Assembly (NCBI RefSeq): GCF_963664965.1
Contig: NZ_OY761823.1
Location: forward strand, 754,001 to 818,000
DNA: 64,000 nucleotides
Reading direction: 5' to 3'
Origin: an uncultured Pseudodesulfovibrio sp.
GTDB taxonomy: Bacteria; Desulfobacterota; Desulfovibrionia; Desulfovibrionales; Desulfovibrionaceae
Of the stretch, positions 44,943-54,094 are shown piece by piece (position 1 is the first letter of the stretch; every line of letters begins with the position of its first letter). A model generated the notes under the pieces. The model had not been told where the DNA came from. It did not search any database and worked only from the letters and a program-made list of their open reading frames with translations. The translations under genes and the position numbers were made by a program.

Positions 44943-46049
44943 TCAGTTCACCGGCACGGGTTTGTAGGCGAGGTTCTGGAAAATGGAGTTCATTTTGCCG
45001 AACACGGGTTTGCCCACAAGGAAGGTGTAGATTTCGTCAGCCATGGCTGCCGTGTCCACGTCCGTAAAGTGGTCGGGATACAGCAGTTTGCCGATGTAAT
45101 AGGCGTTGGCAAGGACAGAGCCGTAGTTCTGGGTGTACCAGTTGTAGGGAAGCAGTCCATACACCTTGCCCGCCTTGACCGCGTCGAGGGTGCGGTAGGC
45201 CAGGTCGGTCTGGAGTTCGTACAGGCCGCTTGCGTCGTCGCCCATGCGGAGCGTGGACAGGTCGAGGAACAGGAAGTCGGGATTCCATTCCACGATCTTT
45301 TCCTTGGCAATGTCGGAATGCTGGAGGTCCTTGCCGGTCAGCCCGGAATCATAGGCCAGATTGTTCGCATGGACAAAGGTGAACGGAGGGTAGCCCGGTT
45401 CCGTGGACTGGTAGCCGTGCGGTCCCTTGAAGGCCACGCCGCCGACAAAAACGGTGGGGCGGTCCTTTTCCGGGATGTCCGCAGTGCGCTTTTCGAGGTC
45501 CGCGATCTTGGCGTCGATGAACGCGATCACTTCCTCGGCGCGCTGCTGCTTGCCGATGACTTCACCCATGATTCGCAGGGAACGGTATAGCTGCTGGCGT
45601 TTCTTACCGAGATTGCCGTATTCGAGCGTGATCACGGGAATGCCTGTTTTCTGCTGCAACTCGATGGGATCATGTCCCATGGTGGGATAGGTTTTCAGAA
45701 CGACCTGCGGTTGCGGTTCAAGGGACAGAATCAGTTCCGGGTTGTCGTGTCCGCGAAAGGAACCGAATATGGGCATTTCCTTGAATTGCGGGTTGGCAAG
45801 GGCATACGGCCGTGCCTCGTAGGCGCGTCTTTTGGCTTCGATGTCATCCACCGCCACGGCCATGGATTCCGCTTCAAGGTATGTAAGCAGCCGCAAAGCA
45901 CCGGGACCGGAGCAGATGACGCGACTGACCTTTTCGGGAATATCGACCGTCCGGTCCATGCTGTCCGTGACTGAACGGGCATGGGCGGTGGTTGAGAAAG
46001 CGAAGACGAGTATCAGTAAAAGGGCCTTGAAAGGAGTAAGAAATTTCAT
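44943..46049 (-). CDS. ABC importer periplasmic binding protein (iron-complex/MolA-like)
   Basis: A 368-residue exported protein. A signal peptide covers about residues 1-24 (MKFLTPFKALLLILVFAFST then THA-R). The mature part has the class III fold: VTDSMDRTVDIPEKVSRVIC, the lobe-one loop SLEPQPQVVLKTYP and a rigid linking helix near 160-185. The C-terminal PYNWYTQNYGSVLANAYY is recalled from binding proteins near FmdE genes in anaerobes and archaea. The start ATG has an AAGG site; a GTG two codons earlier is too close to it. Iron-siderophore is the family default, but molybdate or tungstate uptake, as by the MolBCA transporter, is also possible. Confidence 0.9.
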   Translation of the reverse strand: MKFLTPFKALLLILVFAFSTTAHARSVTDSMDRTVDIPEKVSRVICSGPGALRLLTYLEAESMAVAVDDIEAKRRAYEARPYALANPQFKEMPIFGSFRGHDNPELILSLEPQPQVVLKTYPTMGHDPIELQQKTGIPVITLEYGNLGKKRQQLYRSLRIMGEVIGKQQRAEEVIAFIDAKIADLEKRTADIPEKDRPTVFVGGVAFKGPHGYQSTEPGYPPFTFVHANNLAYDSGLTGKDLQHSDIAKEKIVEWNPDFLFLDLSTLRMGDDASGLYELQTDLAYRTLDAVKAGKVYGLLPYNWYTQNYGSVLANAYYIGKLLYPDHFTDVDTAAMADEIYTFLVGKPVFGKMNSIFQNLAYKPVPVN

Positions 46050-46097
46050 TTGCACACCTTTTTCCGTATAACTATTAATGAGATAGACAGGATTTTT

Positions 46098-46120
46098 GTT
46101 ACTAAAATATATTTGGTAAC
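46098..46120. promoter_or_regulatory. Palindromic operator candidate upstream of the ABC-FmdE operon
   Basis: GTTACTAAA-ATATA-TTTGGTAAC is a 23-base near-perfect palindrome about 50 bases upstream of the binding-protein ATG, with GTTAG/TAAAC echoes just to the right. The A/T-rich dyad suits a metal-dependent repressor. It does not match the Fur box. Confidence 0.55.
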
Positions 46121-46242
46121 ACCGTGTTAGTAAACGGAAAAATCACTCTGCGTCAAGAGGGGGAACAAAACCAGTGTGTTGAAGTATGGATTGTGTTTTT
46201 ACGGCATCAGAAGGAGCCGGAAAGTGGGACTGGCATATACAA

Positions 46243-46272
46243 AAACGCGGCAGATCGAAATCCGCCGCGTTT
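46243..46272 (-). terminator. Terminator downstream of the coiled-coil gene
   Basis: AAACGCGGC and GCCGCGTTT pair around a 12-base loop, followed on the minus strand by TTGTAT. It starts 23 bases after the stop codon of the gene at 46296. Confidence 0.78.
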
Positions 46273-46295
46273 GAAAATTTGAAATCAGGTTTGTT

Positions 46296-46772
46296 CTAGA
46301 ACGTTCCCACGGAGTTGCCGAAGCCGTTGGCGCGGGTACCGCCTCCGGAAGCCATGCCCTGTGCCTTGAGGTCTTCTTCCTGCGCCTTGGCGAGTTGGTC
46401 GCGCAGATCAACGAGCTGGGCTTGCTTTTCCATGATCTTCTGGTTCTTCTCTTTTTCGGAAAGAGTCGGATCTTCCTGCAATTCCTCTATTTCCTTTTCA
46501 AGCTTCTCAATCTGCTTTTTGAGCATCTTGATGACCGGGTTATCTTCCTGTTCTTCTTCGTTTTTGTCGATTGTCAGGGATGTACCTTGTTTCTCGGGGG
46601 CGGCAAGAGCGCGTGCTTCCTGTGAAATGGAAATGGTGTCGCCGTGCTGCTGGTCAGGCGCTTTCATGGTATGGGTCTGTTCTTCCGGCGTTTTTTCCGT
46701 TGCCGGATTCTTGATGCGTAACCCCTCGGCGAATTGTGATGTTTGTTGTGCAAGGCTGGATTCGATGACCAT
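46296..46772 (-). CDS. Coiled-coil protein, possibly FlxA-like
   Basis: A 158-residue protein. Residues about 45-55 hold GDTISISQEARALAA, a word common in small flagellar-associated or FlxA-like proteins of this group. A coiled coil from about 78 to 140 (IKMLKKQIEKLEKEIEELQE, then LSEKEKNQKIMEKQAQLVDL) is followed by a glycine-rich tail. The start MVIESSL has an AGGAG site 8 bases upstream. It is monocistronic with its own terminator. No catalytic motif is seen. The FlxA link is tentative. Confidence 0.7.
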   Translation of the reverse strand: MVIESSLAQQTSQFAEGLRIKNPATEKTPEEQTHTMKAPDQQHGDTISISQEARALAAPEKQGTSLTIDKNEEEQEDNPVIKMLKKQIEKLEKEIEELQEDPTLSEKEKNQKIMEKQAQLVDLRDQLAKAQEEDLKAQGMASGGGTRANGFGNSVGTF

Positions 46773-47012
46773 GGCGCAGGCTCCTGTTTGAATCAAACGA
46801 CTACTTGAGTCGTATCGGCAGATTGTGGGAAAACTTTAGGCTTCATGAACGAACTGGGGATATGTGGTATTGGTGGATTTGTTTCAGTGAATTTGATGCA
46901 TGGGCATGACGGGTTATTTTTGTTCGATTGCATATCATTGTTGCGCGTTACAGGAAAAAAAAGGTAATCTCGCACCACTACGCAATTGCATTCAAGCCGT
47001 ATGAGGACCATT

Positions 47013-49718
47013 ATGAGCGTCACCAATCTCGAATATTTGTTCAACCCCAAGTCGGTTGCCGTTATCGGCGCGACCAACGATCCGCAGAATGCCGGAAACA
47101 TCGTCATGCGAAATATCATGGCGGGCGGCTTCAAGGGACCGGTCATGCCGGTGAGCGACACTGCCGAGGCCATTTCGGGTGTGCTGACGCATGCTTCGGT
47201 CAAGAACCTGCCCAAGACGCCGGATCTGGCCGTGGTCTGTTCCCCGCTGGATGAAGTGCCTGAGATAATCTATTCCCTGCGGAAACGCGGCACGCGCGGC
47301 GCGGTGCTCATGGGATCAGGGTTTGCTTGCATGTCGCCGGAGGAGAGGATGGACGTCAAGTCCACCATTCTCAAGGTCGCCAACACCCCGGACATACGGC
47401 TCATAGGTCCGAAATCATTGGGTTTCATGGTGCCTTCCCTGAATTTGAACGCCTCGCTGGCGCATGCCAATGTCGCCCCCGGCAAGGTCGCGTTTCTGTC
47501 CCAGTCCGATTCCCTGTTCGCCACGGTCCTTGACTGGGCGCTGGCCAAGGGTGTCGGTTTTTCCCACATGATCGCCCTTGGCAGTCGTATTGACGTCAGC
47601 TTTGCCGATATTCTCGATTACCTCGGCTCGGACCCGTTGACCCGGTCCATCATGCTGTATGTGGAATCCATCAAGGACGCCCGCGAGTTCATGTCCGCAG
47701 CCCGTGCCGCCTCCCGCAACAAGCCGGTGCTCGTCATCCGTCCCGGTCAGGCGCTCGACACCGTGCTCGGTGACCTCAAGTTGCAGGAAACAGGGGATCA
47801 TCATCTTGCGGACGCCGTGTATGACGTGGCCTTCCGCCGCGCCGGAATGCTGCGCGTGGAGAACATCGACGGCCTTTTCGACGCCGCCCAGACGCTCGGC
47901 ACACCCCGGCCCGTGTACGGCAAGAAGCTCGCCATCCTCACCAACGGGACCAGTGCGGGCATACTGGCCGCCGACCGGTTGCTGACCGGCGGCGGGGAAC
48001 TGGCTGATCTTTCCGACTCGACCGTCGAGGCCATCGACGCCGTGCTCGGTGCGGAAAACTGGTCGCGATCCAACCCCGTGGATATTCCGTTCAATGCCGA
48101 CGGCAAGGCGTATTCCGACGTGCTCAAGCTGCTCGTCAAGGACAAGGGATCCAACGGTGTGCTGGTCATGCACGTTCCGTGGACCTCCCAGCCCGACGTG
48201 GAGATCGCCGAGGCTCTGTGCGCCGCGCTCAAGCGGGTCAAACGCATGGTGCTGACCGCGTGGCTCGGTTCCGGAGCATCGGCGCGGTCCCGCGACATCT
48301 TTCAGGAAAGCGGCATTCCCACGTATGACACCCCCACCCATGCGGTGCGTGCCTTTCTCTACATGGCCGAGTATCTGCAAAACCAGGAAATGCTCATTGA
48401 GACGCCGGATTCGCTCCCGTCCGACTTCTTTCCGGACACGTCCGGTGCCCGTGACATCGTGGCGAAAGCCCTTTCGGACGGGCGCGACGAATTGACCGAG
48501 CCGGAAGCCAAGGACATTCTGGCGGCCTACGGCATTCCGGTTGTGGAAACCCGTATCGCGGTTTCCGCCCGTGACGCGGTCATTGCGGCAGACACTTTGG
48601 GCTATCCCGTGGCCCTCAAGCTGCGTAGTCCGCAGATCCCCCAGCCGTTCGACGTGGGCGGTGTGCTGCTCGATCTGGAAACCCCGGAGCGCGTCTGGGA
48701 AGGCGCGGCATCCATTCTGGCCCGCTGCACCCGCGAACGTCCGGACGCCTATATCGAGGGCTTTACCGTACAGAAGATGGGTCGTCGCCCCGGCGCGCAT
48801 GAACTCTGTGTCTCGGCCGAGGTGGACCCGGTTTTCGGGCCGGTTCTCTCCTTCGGTCATGGCGGCATGGCAAAGGAAATGATTCAGGATACCGCCCTGA
48901 CCCTTCCGCCGCTTTCCATGAGTCTTGCCAAGGAATTGGTTGGGCGTACCCGCATTTCCACTCTGCTCAAGGGAACGCCGTCGCATGTCCCTGCCGACAT
49001 CGACGACATCTGCCTGACGCTGATTCAGATTTCCCAGCTCATCGTGGACGTGCCCCAGATAGCGTCCATTGACATCAATCCGCTGTATGCCGACCCGGAA
49101 GGCGTGCTCGCGCTGGGCGGCAAGATAACCATTGCCCCGTATGAGGGCGAAGGAGAGAGCCGCCTCGCCATTCGCCCGTATCCACGCGAACTGGAAGAGT
49201 GCGTCACCCTCAAGACCGGACGGCACGTCACGTTGCGTCCCATCCGGCCTGAAGACGAGGGAACGCACCGTGAGTTTCTCGCCAGTCTTTCCGACGAAGA
49301 CCTGCGCCTGCGGTTTTTCGGCGTGGTGCAGCGCAACTTCGACCACAAGGATATCGCCCGCTTCACGCAGATCGACTATGACCGCGAGATGGCGTTTATC
49401 GCCACGGCCTCGGACGAGAATGGCAACCCGGAAACGCTGGGCGTCATGCGTACCAATACCCGGCCCGACAATACCGAGGCGGAGTTCGCCATTGTCGTCC
49501 GTTCCGACCAGAAAGGTGGCGGGCTCGGGTCCATGCTTTTCCACAAGGGAATTCGTTATACCCGTGATCGCGGAACCTCAAAGCTCGTCGGGCAGACCAT
49601 GATCGAGAACAAGGCCATGCAGGGGCTGTCCAAGAAGTTCGGCTTCGTGGTCTCCCCCGATCCGCATGATGAGGATCTGGTGGAAATGGTGCTCGATATG
49701 GAGACTGTTGCAGAGTAG
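47013..49718 (+). CDS. Pat-like protein acetyltransferase (NDP-forming acyl-CoA synthetase-like domains plus GNAT)
   Basis: A 901-residue protein with the layout of Pat/YfiQ. Residues 1 to about 470 are CoA-binding and ligase-CoA-like domains (FNPKSVAVIGATNDPQNAGN, VAFLSQSDSL). About 490-715 is an ATP-grasp-like domain (LTEPEAKDILAAYGIPVVET). About 738-895 is a GNAT domain (VTLRPIRPEDEGTHREFLA, VVRSDQKGGGLGSMLFHKGI). Where active ADP-forming synthetases have the phosphorylated His in SHTG, this protein has QETG (Glu259), so ligase activity is unlikely. Pat enzymes acetylate lysines, above all the Acs active-site lysine. The start has a GAGG site 6 bases upstream. Confidence 0.9.
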   Translation: MSVTNLEYLFNPKSVAVIGATNDPQNAGNIVMRNIMAGGFKGPVMPVSDTAEAISGVLTHASVKNLPKTPDLAVVCSPLDEVPEIIYSLRKRGTRGAVLMGSGFACMSPEERMDVKSTILKVANTPDIRLIGPKSLGFMVPSLNLNASLAHANVAPGKVAFLSQSDSLFATVLDWALAKGVGFSHMIALGSRIDVSFADILDYLGSDPLTRSIMLYVESIKDAREFMSAARAASRNKPVLVIRPGQALDTVLGDLKLQETGDHHLADAVYDVAFRRAGMLRVENIDGLFDAAQTLGTPRPVYGKKLAILTNGTSAGILAADRLLTGGGELADLSDSTVEAIDAVLGAENWSRSNPVDIPFNADGKAYSDVLKLLVKDKGSNGVLVMHVPWTSQPDVEIAEALCAALKRVKRMVLTAWLGSGASARSRDIFQESGIPTYDTPTHAVRAFLYMAEYLQNQEMLIETPDSLPSDFFPDTSGARDIVAKALSDGRDELTEPEAKDILAAYGIPVVETRIAVSARDAVIAADTLGYPVALKLRSPQIPQPFDVGGVLLDLETPERVWEGAASILARCTRERPDAYIEGFTVQKMGRRPGAHELCVSAEVDPVFGPVLSFGHGGMAKEMIQDTALTLPPLSMSLAKELVGRTRISTLLKGTPSHVPADIDDICLTLIQISQLIVDVPQIASIDINPLYADPEGVLALGGKITIAPYEGEGESRLAIRPYPRELEECVTLKTGRHVTLRPIRPEDEGTHREFLASLSDEDLRLRFFGVVQRNFDHKDIARFTQIDYDREMAFIATASDENGNPETLGVMRTNTRPDNTEAEFAIVVRSDQKGGGLGSMLFHKGIRYTRDRGTSKLVGQTMIENKAMQGLSKKFGFVVSPDPHDEDLVEMVLDMETVAE

Positions 49719-49720
49719 TC

Positions 49721-50806
49721 ATGACGCAACGGACCATTCTTCATCATACCGGACTTGAATGCAGCGGAGGAGCCACCCGCGTGGCGCGGCTGCTTCTGGA
49801 CGGCCTTGCAGGGCAGGGCGCTGATGCGCGTCTGAGTTTCGAACACGCCGAACGGGAGGGTTCCATCCCGACGCTTCCCGCTGATTTCGGGGACTCGCTG
49901 GCCGACGGCTTTCTGCCGCATGTTCATTGTACCGGCAACTGGCCTGAACTGCTGGCTTCCATGCCGGAGGGGCAGGAGGTCGTCATTACGCTGCACGACT
50001 GCGAACTGTTTACCGGCGGCTGTCCGTACCCGCTGCACTGCCCGACTCTGGACGAGGATTGCGCCAACCCCTGTCCCAGAAGATTTTCCCGGTCCGCGGA
50101 AATCCGTAAACTCAAGCATCAACTGCTTGACCGTCTTTCCCCGGTTCTTGTCGCGCCGTCCCGTTGGCTTGCCCGACTGGCGAAAAGCCACTTGTTCCGC
50201 AATGTCATGGTCATTCCCAACGGCATTCCGTGGCCGGAACGTACACCCTCCAAACGGGAGGCCCGTGCCGCACTCGGCATTCATCCGGCTGTACATGTCG
50301 TGCTTTTCGCGGCTCACGGCGGAACGGGCGCGGCCTACAAGTCCGGTGATCGCTGGCTGGATATCTGGAAGGAAGTGAAGCGCCAAGTGCCGGAGACCCT
50401 CGGGTTTGCCGTGGGTGGCGATGCCGAAGGCCGGGAAGGGGATCTCGTGATCTGGCCGTATGTGGAGCGGGACAGGCTTGGGCTGCTTATGGCGGCTGCG
50501 GACCTGTTGCTGTATCCGACCCGTGCGGACAATCATTCGCTTGTCATTCTCGAAGCCATGGCGCACAGCCTGCCTGTGGTGAGTTTTGATGTCGGCGGTG
50601 TTTCCGAACAGATTCTGAACGATCATACCGGCGCGCTGGTTCCGGCAGGCGACATGGCCGCTTTTGTCGAAACATCCGTCAGGCTGCTCAAATCATCCAC
50701 CCTGCTCAGTGACATGGGCCGCACCGCTTTTTCCACGGGGCAGCGCCGGTTCACCGTGGAACGCATGGTCCGTGATTACGATGCGGTGTACAGGAAATTT
50801 GAATGA
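49721..50806 (+). CDS. Family 4 glycosyltransferase (WcaC-like)
   Basis: A 361-residue GT-B enzyme. The N-terminal half has HHTGLECSGGATRVARLLL and a cysteine-rich loop HDCELFTGGCPYPLHC with C-x7-C-x3-CP spacing, as in WcaC-like colanic-acid transferases. The donor half has VIPNGIPWPER, PTRADNHSLVILEAMAHSLP and VVSFDVGGVSEQI, with the spaced glutamates. The ATG comes two bases after the Pat-like stop, so the two are co-translated, although no functional link is obvious. It may act on a lipopolysaccharide or exopolysaccharide. Confidence 0.92.
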   Translation: MTQRTILHHTGLECSGGATRVARLLLDGLAGQGADARLSFEHAEREGSIPTLPADFGDSLADGFLPHVHCTGNWPELLASMPEGQEVVITLHDCELFTGGCPYPLHCPTLDEDCANPCPRRFSRSAEIRKLKHQLLDRLSPVLVAPSRWLARLAKSHLFRNVMVIPNGIPWPERTPSKREARAALGIHPAVHVVLFAAHGGTGAAYKSGDRWLDIWKEVKRQVPETLGFAVGGDAEGREGDLVIWPYVERDRLGLLMAAADLLLYPTRADNHSLVILEAMAHSLPVVSFDVGGVSEQILNDHTGALVPAGDMAAFVETSVRLLKSSTLLSDMGRTAFSTGQRRFTVERMVRDYDAVYRKFE

Positions 50807-50853
50807 TACCGGAATAGGATGTGATCGGACGCGGTGCTGAAAGGGGGAAGAAC

Positions 50854-51471
50854 ATGCGGAAAACGACCATTCTCGCAATTGCGTACCTGCCTTACTACCT
50901 GAACGACTTCGCCAATATCCTTGTCACGGGGTACCCGGCGTGGCTCGCGATTGATTATGGGCAGCGTTTTCTGATTCTCGGGTTTCTCTTTTTCATGCTT
51001 GCACGCGGCGAACTCACCAAGGCCGACCTCGGACTCGTCCCTGTGCCGGTCCGCCGTTTTGCGCTCTGGACCGTGGGCACCGTTGCGGCCTCCATGGTGT
51101 ATCTCTATCTCTCGGAATTCGTCCTTGCCCCGTATTTTCCCAAGGGCGCGCTGGGCGGGGTGCCGATCGACATGGATTCCTCCCTGTTCCTCCTTGATGT
51201 CACCTTCGGCCTCGCGCTGGTCGGTTTCAGCGAGGAAATAGTCTGCCGCGGGCTGACCCTTTCCACCCTGAAGGGAAAAGTCTCCACCCCGGTTCTGTAT
51301 CTGGTTTCTGCCCTGCTCTTTTCGCTCATGCACTGGTCGCTGTCCGCGCACACGTTGACGGATGCCTTCATCTACGGGCTCATTTTTGTGCCTGCCACCC
51401 TTGCGACCGGCTCGATCTGGCCTGCCACGGTGACGCATTTTCTGGTGAATTTCGTGCTGTACAGCCTGTAG
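50854..51471 (+). CDS. CPBP-family intramembrane metalloprotease-like protein
   Basis: A 205-residue membrane protein with about six helices. The CPBP (Abi/CAAX) motifs are seen: FSEEIVCRGLTLSTL (motif EExxxR), ALLFSLMHWSLS (FxxxH) and a late histidine in PATVTHFLVNFVL. These residues form the intramembrane active site in type II CAAX proteases. Bacterial members process or protect against peptides, or have unknown roles. The start MRKTTI is chosen for its GGGGGAAG site; a GTG 33 bases upstream is less likely. It follows the GT4 gene by 47 bases. Confidence 0.88.
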   Translation: MRKTTILAIAYLPYYLNDFANILVTGYPAWLAIDYGQRFLILGFLFFMLARGELTKADLGLVPVPVRRFALWTVGTVAASMVYLYLSEFVLAPYFPKGALGGVPIDMDSSLFLLDVTFGLALVGFSEEIVCRGLTLSTLKGKVSTPVLYLVSALLFSLMHWSLSAHTLTDAFIYGLIFVPATLATGSIWPATVTHFLVNFVLYSL

Positions 51472-51481
51472 TGGGGGAGGG

Positions 51482-52585
51482 TTACTGAAGCTGTCGGAGG
51501 ACAGCTTCAAGCCCGAAATCGTACTGCTTCAACTGCGGGTTGAGGTGGCGGGAAAAACGGCGAAAGTCTATTTCTCCCCACCGGTTTGTGCCGAAGTGGC
51601 GGCGGTACTGTTCCACGTTGTCTGCCGTGATGACGGAAAAGTGTGAGGTGGAAGTTGCCGGTATCCTGATGCCGTGAATATGGTCGTAGAGCATGACGAG
51701 TGCCCAGCCCCCGTCCATGAAATGCCCGCCCACCGTTGCCGTGAACGCGCCTTCCTCGACCATGTCGAGAGCGAAGTCCGCCCAGTCCACGCCGCCGATC
51801 AGGATGTCCTTTCCCGGTGTGGCGTGAGCTGCCCGCACGGCATCACAGATGCCGAGTGCCATGAGGTCGCTGGCTGACCACAAGATATCCGTTTCCGGGT
51901 AGCGCTTCAGCAGGGCACCCGCCAGTTTTCGGGCCTGTTCCCGCTTCCAGCCCGCATGGACGGTCTGGTTCAGTGTTGCGCTGGGGTGTTCTGCCAGTGC
52001 CTTTTTCAGGCCGCGTTCCCGCAATGTGGATGCTGCGGAGGATTCATGTCCGCTAATGGCGGTTATTTGAATTTTTGATCCCATGTTGCCTGTTTTGGCG
52101 GTCTTGATGAGTGTTGAGGCCAAAAGCCAGCCAGCATGGGTGTCGTCGGGCAGGAATTCAAAGAGCCAGTTCGGATACTTTTCACCGGGCAACCCGACAA
52201 GGTCCCGTTGTTCGCCGAGGAAGCCCTGATTGATGAAGGCGACCTTCACTCCGGTTTCTTTGGCCTTTTCAAGGAGAGTCATTCCCGAGCCGCGGGCGTT
52301 CATGGCGATGACGTAATCGGGCAGCGGATCCCGTTTGAAGATGGCCTGCACGTTGTCGTCGATGATGACGTGATTCCGGTTGCCGTAGTATGTCTCAAGT
52401 TCAAATCCCAAATCGTCGGCAGCCGCCTGCATGAAATCCGTCAGGGGCTGGAAAAAGACATCGCCCTGTGCCGCCGGATTGGCGAAGACCACCAGAGGCC
52501 TGCCCGCCTCTGCCGGGAAGGGAAAGAGCGTCGCTACGCAGACGAGCAGCAGGACAAGTCCTTTTATGGTGGAGCGTGCGTTCAT
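51482..52585 (-). CDS. Periplasmic sugar-type binding protein (PBP1 fold)
   Basis: A 367-residue exported protein. Its signal peptide covers about residues 1-27 ([15 protein letters not shown] then PAEAG). The mature part resembles ribose/LuxP-type binding proteins: [79 protein letters not shown] and [19 protein letters not shown]. No permease or ATPase gene is adjacent, so it may feed a sensor kinase or chemoreceptor elsewhere instead of a transporter. It converges on the CPBP gene, with 10 bases between stops. Confidence 0.87.
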   Translation of the reverse strand: MNARSTIKGLVLLLVCVATLFPFPAEAGRPLVVFANPAAQGDVFFQPLTDFMQAAADDLGFELETYYGNRNHVIIDDNVQAIFKRDPLPDYVIAMNARGSGMTLLEKAKETGVKVAFINQGFLGEQRDLVGLPGEKYPNWLFEFLPDDTHAGWLLASTLIKTAKTGNMGSKIQITAISGHESSAASTLRERGLKKALAEHPSATLNQTVHAGWKREQARKLAGALLKRYPETDILWSASDLMALGICDAVRAAHATPGKDILIGGVDWADFALDMVEEGAFTATVGGHFMDGGWALVMLYDHIHGIRIPATSTSHFSVITADNVEQYRRHFGTNRWGEIDFRRFSRHLNPQLKQYDFGLEAVLRQLQ

Positions 52586-52748
52586 GAGGTTTCAGTTTTT
52601 TGGGTGTATCCGTTTCTTCCGGGATGCGGTTACGCTAACACAGTCGCCAAACCGAAGCAAAGAAGGTGTTCGGGGAATCGATGATTATACTGTGAAGCAA
52701 GAGCCTTTTCGTTGGCATGAGAGGGGGATTTGCCGTATACGGACATAC

Positions 52749-53579
52749 ATGGAAACCCAAACCGTTCTTTTTGCCTTCGGCCTGACACTTTTTGCCGGAC
52801 TTTCCACCGGCATTGGGTCCGCGCTTGCCTTTTTTGCTCGGCGGACCAATACCAAAATATTGTCCCTTGCCCTCGGGTTTTCCGCAGGCGTCATGATCTA
52901 CGTCTCCTTCGTGGAGATCATGGTCAAGGCGCGTGACGCCCTGACCGGGGAACTCGGCGAGGTCACGGCCAGCTGGGTGACCGCGCTGTCCTTTTTCGGG
53001 GGCATCGCCTTTATCGCTCTGATCGACAAGTTTGTTCCCAGTTACGAGAACCCGCATGAGATGCATTCCATCGAGGAGATGGATGCGGGGCTTGAAAACC
53101 TGCCGAAAAACGAAGCCCATGATTTTGACAAGCTCAAGCGGACGGGCGTGTTCGCGGCCATTGCCATCGCCATCCACAATTTCCCGGAAGGGCTGGCCAC
53201 TTTTACCGCGGCCCTGACCGACCCTGCGCTCGGCATGGCCATTGCCGTGGCCATCGCCATCCACAACATTCCCGAAGGCATTGCTGTGTCCATCCCGCTG
53301 TATTATGCCACCGGGGACCGGAAGAAGGCCTTTCTCTACTCCTTTCTTTCCGGTCTGTCCGAACCCGTGGGCGCGCTTGTCGGCTACCTGATTCTCATGC
53401 CGTTTTTCACCCCAACGGTTTTCGGTGTTCTGTTCGCTTCGGTGGCAGGCATCATGGTGTTCATTTCGCTGGATGAGCTGCTGCCCGCTGCCGAGGAATT
53501 CGGCGAGCATCACCTTTCCATTTACGGCCTCATCGCCGGAATGGGCGTGATGGCACTGTCACTGTTACTCTTTTTATAA
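52749..53579 (+). CDS. zupT: ZIP-family zinc/divalent metal transporter
   Basis: A 276-residue membrane transporter with about eight helices. The two metal-site motifs, [13 protein letters not shown] and [17 protein letters not shown], are complete, and [12 protein letters not shown] with [18 protein letters not shown] supplies the usual variable loop. It imports zinc and other divalent metals. The ribosome site is weak. The reading frame is open for another 318 bases upstream, but those codons lie across the divergent promoter region and show no family sequence. The VOC pseudogene follows 11 bases later. Confidence 0.94.
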   Translation: METQTVLFAFGLTLFAGLSTGIGSALAFFARRTNTKILSLALGFSAGVMIYVSFVEIMVKARDALTGELGEVTASWVTALSFFGGIAFIALIDKFVPSYENPHEMHSIEEMDAGLENLPKNEAHDFDKLKRTGVFAAIAIAIHNFPEGLATFTAALTDPALGMAIAVAIAIHNIPEGIAVSIPLYYATGDRKKAFLYSFLSGLSEPVGALVGYLILMPFFTPTVFGVLFASVAGIMVFISLDELLPAAEEFGEHHLSIYGLIAGMGVMALSLLLFL

Positions 53580-53590
53580 GGAACATCTTA

Positions 53591-54021
53591 ATGGAATCAC
53601 GAATTAGCATCATCACTCTCGGTGTGGTCGATCTGGAACGGTCATACCGCTTCTACAAGGAGGGAATGGGATTCCCGACAACCAAGAAACCGGAGGACGG
53701 GATCATCTTCTTCCAAACCGGCGGAACCTGTCTGGCCCTGTATCCGCTGGACGGATTGGCGGAAGACGTGGACCCCGGCTTTCGTCCGCCCGCGGCGGAT
53801 TTACGGGCATCACTCTTGCCCATTGCACGAAGAGCAAGGAAGAAGTGGATGAGGTGCTGGCCCTTGCCGTGAAAAACGGCGGAGCCATCGCCAAGAAACC
53901 GCATGACACGTTCTGGGGCGGCTACAGCGGCTACTTCTCCGATCCTGACGGATACCTGTGGGAAGTCGCTTATGCTGATTTCTGGCAGTTCAAGGAAGAT
54001 GGGAGTCTCGTGATAGACTAG
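53591..54021 (+). pseudogene. VOC/glyoxalase-family protein, single-base frameshift
   Basis: The first frame reads MESRISIITLGVVDLERSYR, a VOC start with the first metal-binding region, to about residue 67. Beyond 53787-53798 the homology moves to another frame: ITLAHCTKSKEEVDEVLAL, GGAIAKKPHDTFWGGYSGYF and DPDGYLWEVAYADFW to a stop at 54019-54021. The span is 431 bases, one short of a multiple of three, as expected for one missing base in a GC-only run. Restored, it would be 143 residues, normal for the family. Either a recent mutation or a base-calling error in a GC tract would explain it. Confidence 0.8.
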
Positions 54022-54042
54022 TTTCAAATCTTTGAAAAAAAA

Positions 54043-54070
54043 GCCGCCCCCGACAGATGTCGGGGGCGGC
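54043..54070. terminator. Bidirectional terminator between the VOC gene and htpG
   Basis: GCCGCCCCCGACA and TGTCGGGGGCGGC form a 13-base perfect stem apart from the loop GA. On the minus strand it is followed by eight T residues, on the plus strand by TTGTTCTTTC. Confidence 0.92.
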
Positions 54071-54094
54071 TTGTTCTTTCAGAGCGATTTTCGT

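Noticed and set aside
46050..46200. Fur box upstream of the ABC-FmdE operon
   Set aside because: The dyad at 46098-46120 has GTTAC/GTAAC arms, which do not match the GATAAT-type hexamers of Fur sites.
47415..49544. Long open frame on the minus strand opposite the Pat-like gene
   Set aside because: No ribosome site and low-complexity, His/Gly/Arg-rich translation. It is the antisense shadow of a GC-rich gene whose plus-strand frame has clear domains.
52431..52748. Upstream extension of the zupT reading frame
   Set aside because: These 106 codons overlap the start of the divergent binding-protein gene and show no ZIP-family sequence; [10 protein letters not shown] begins the first helix.
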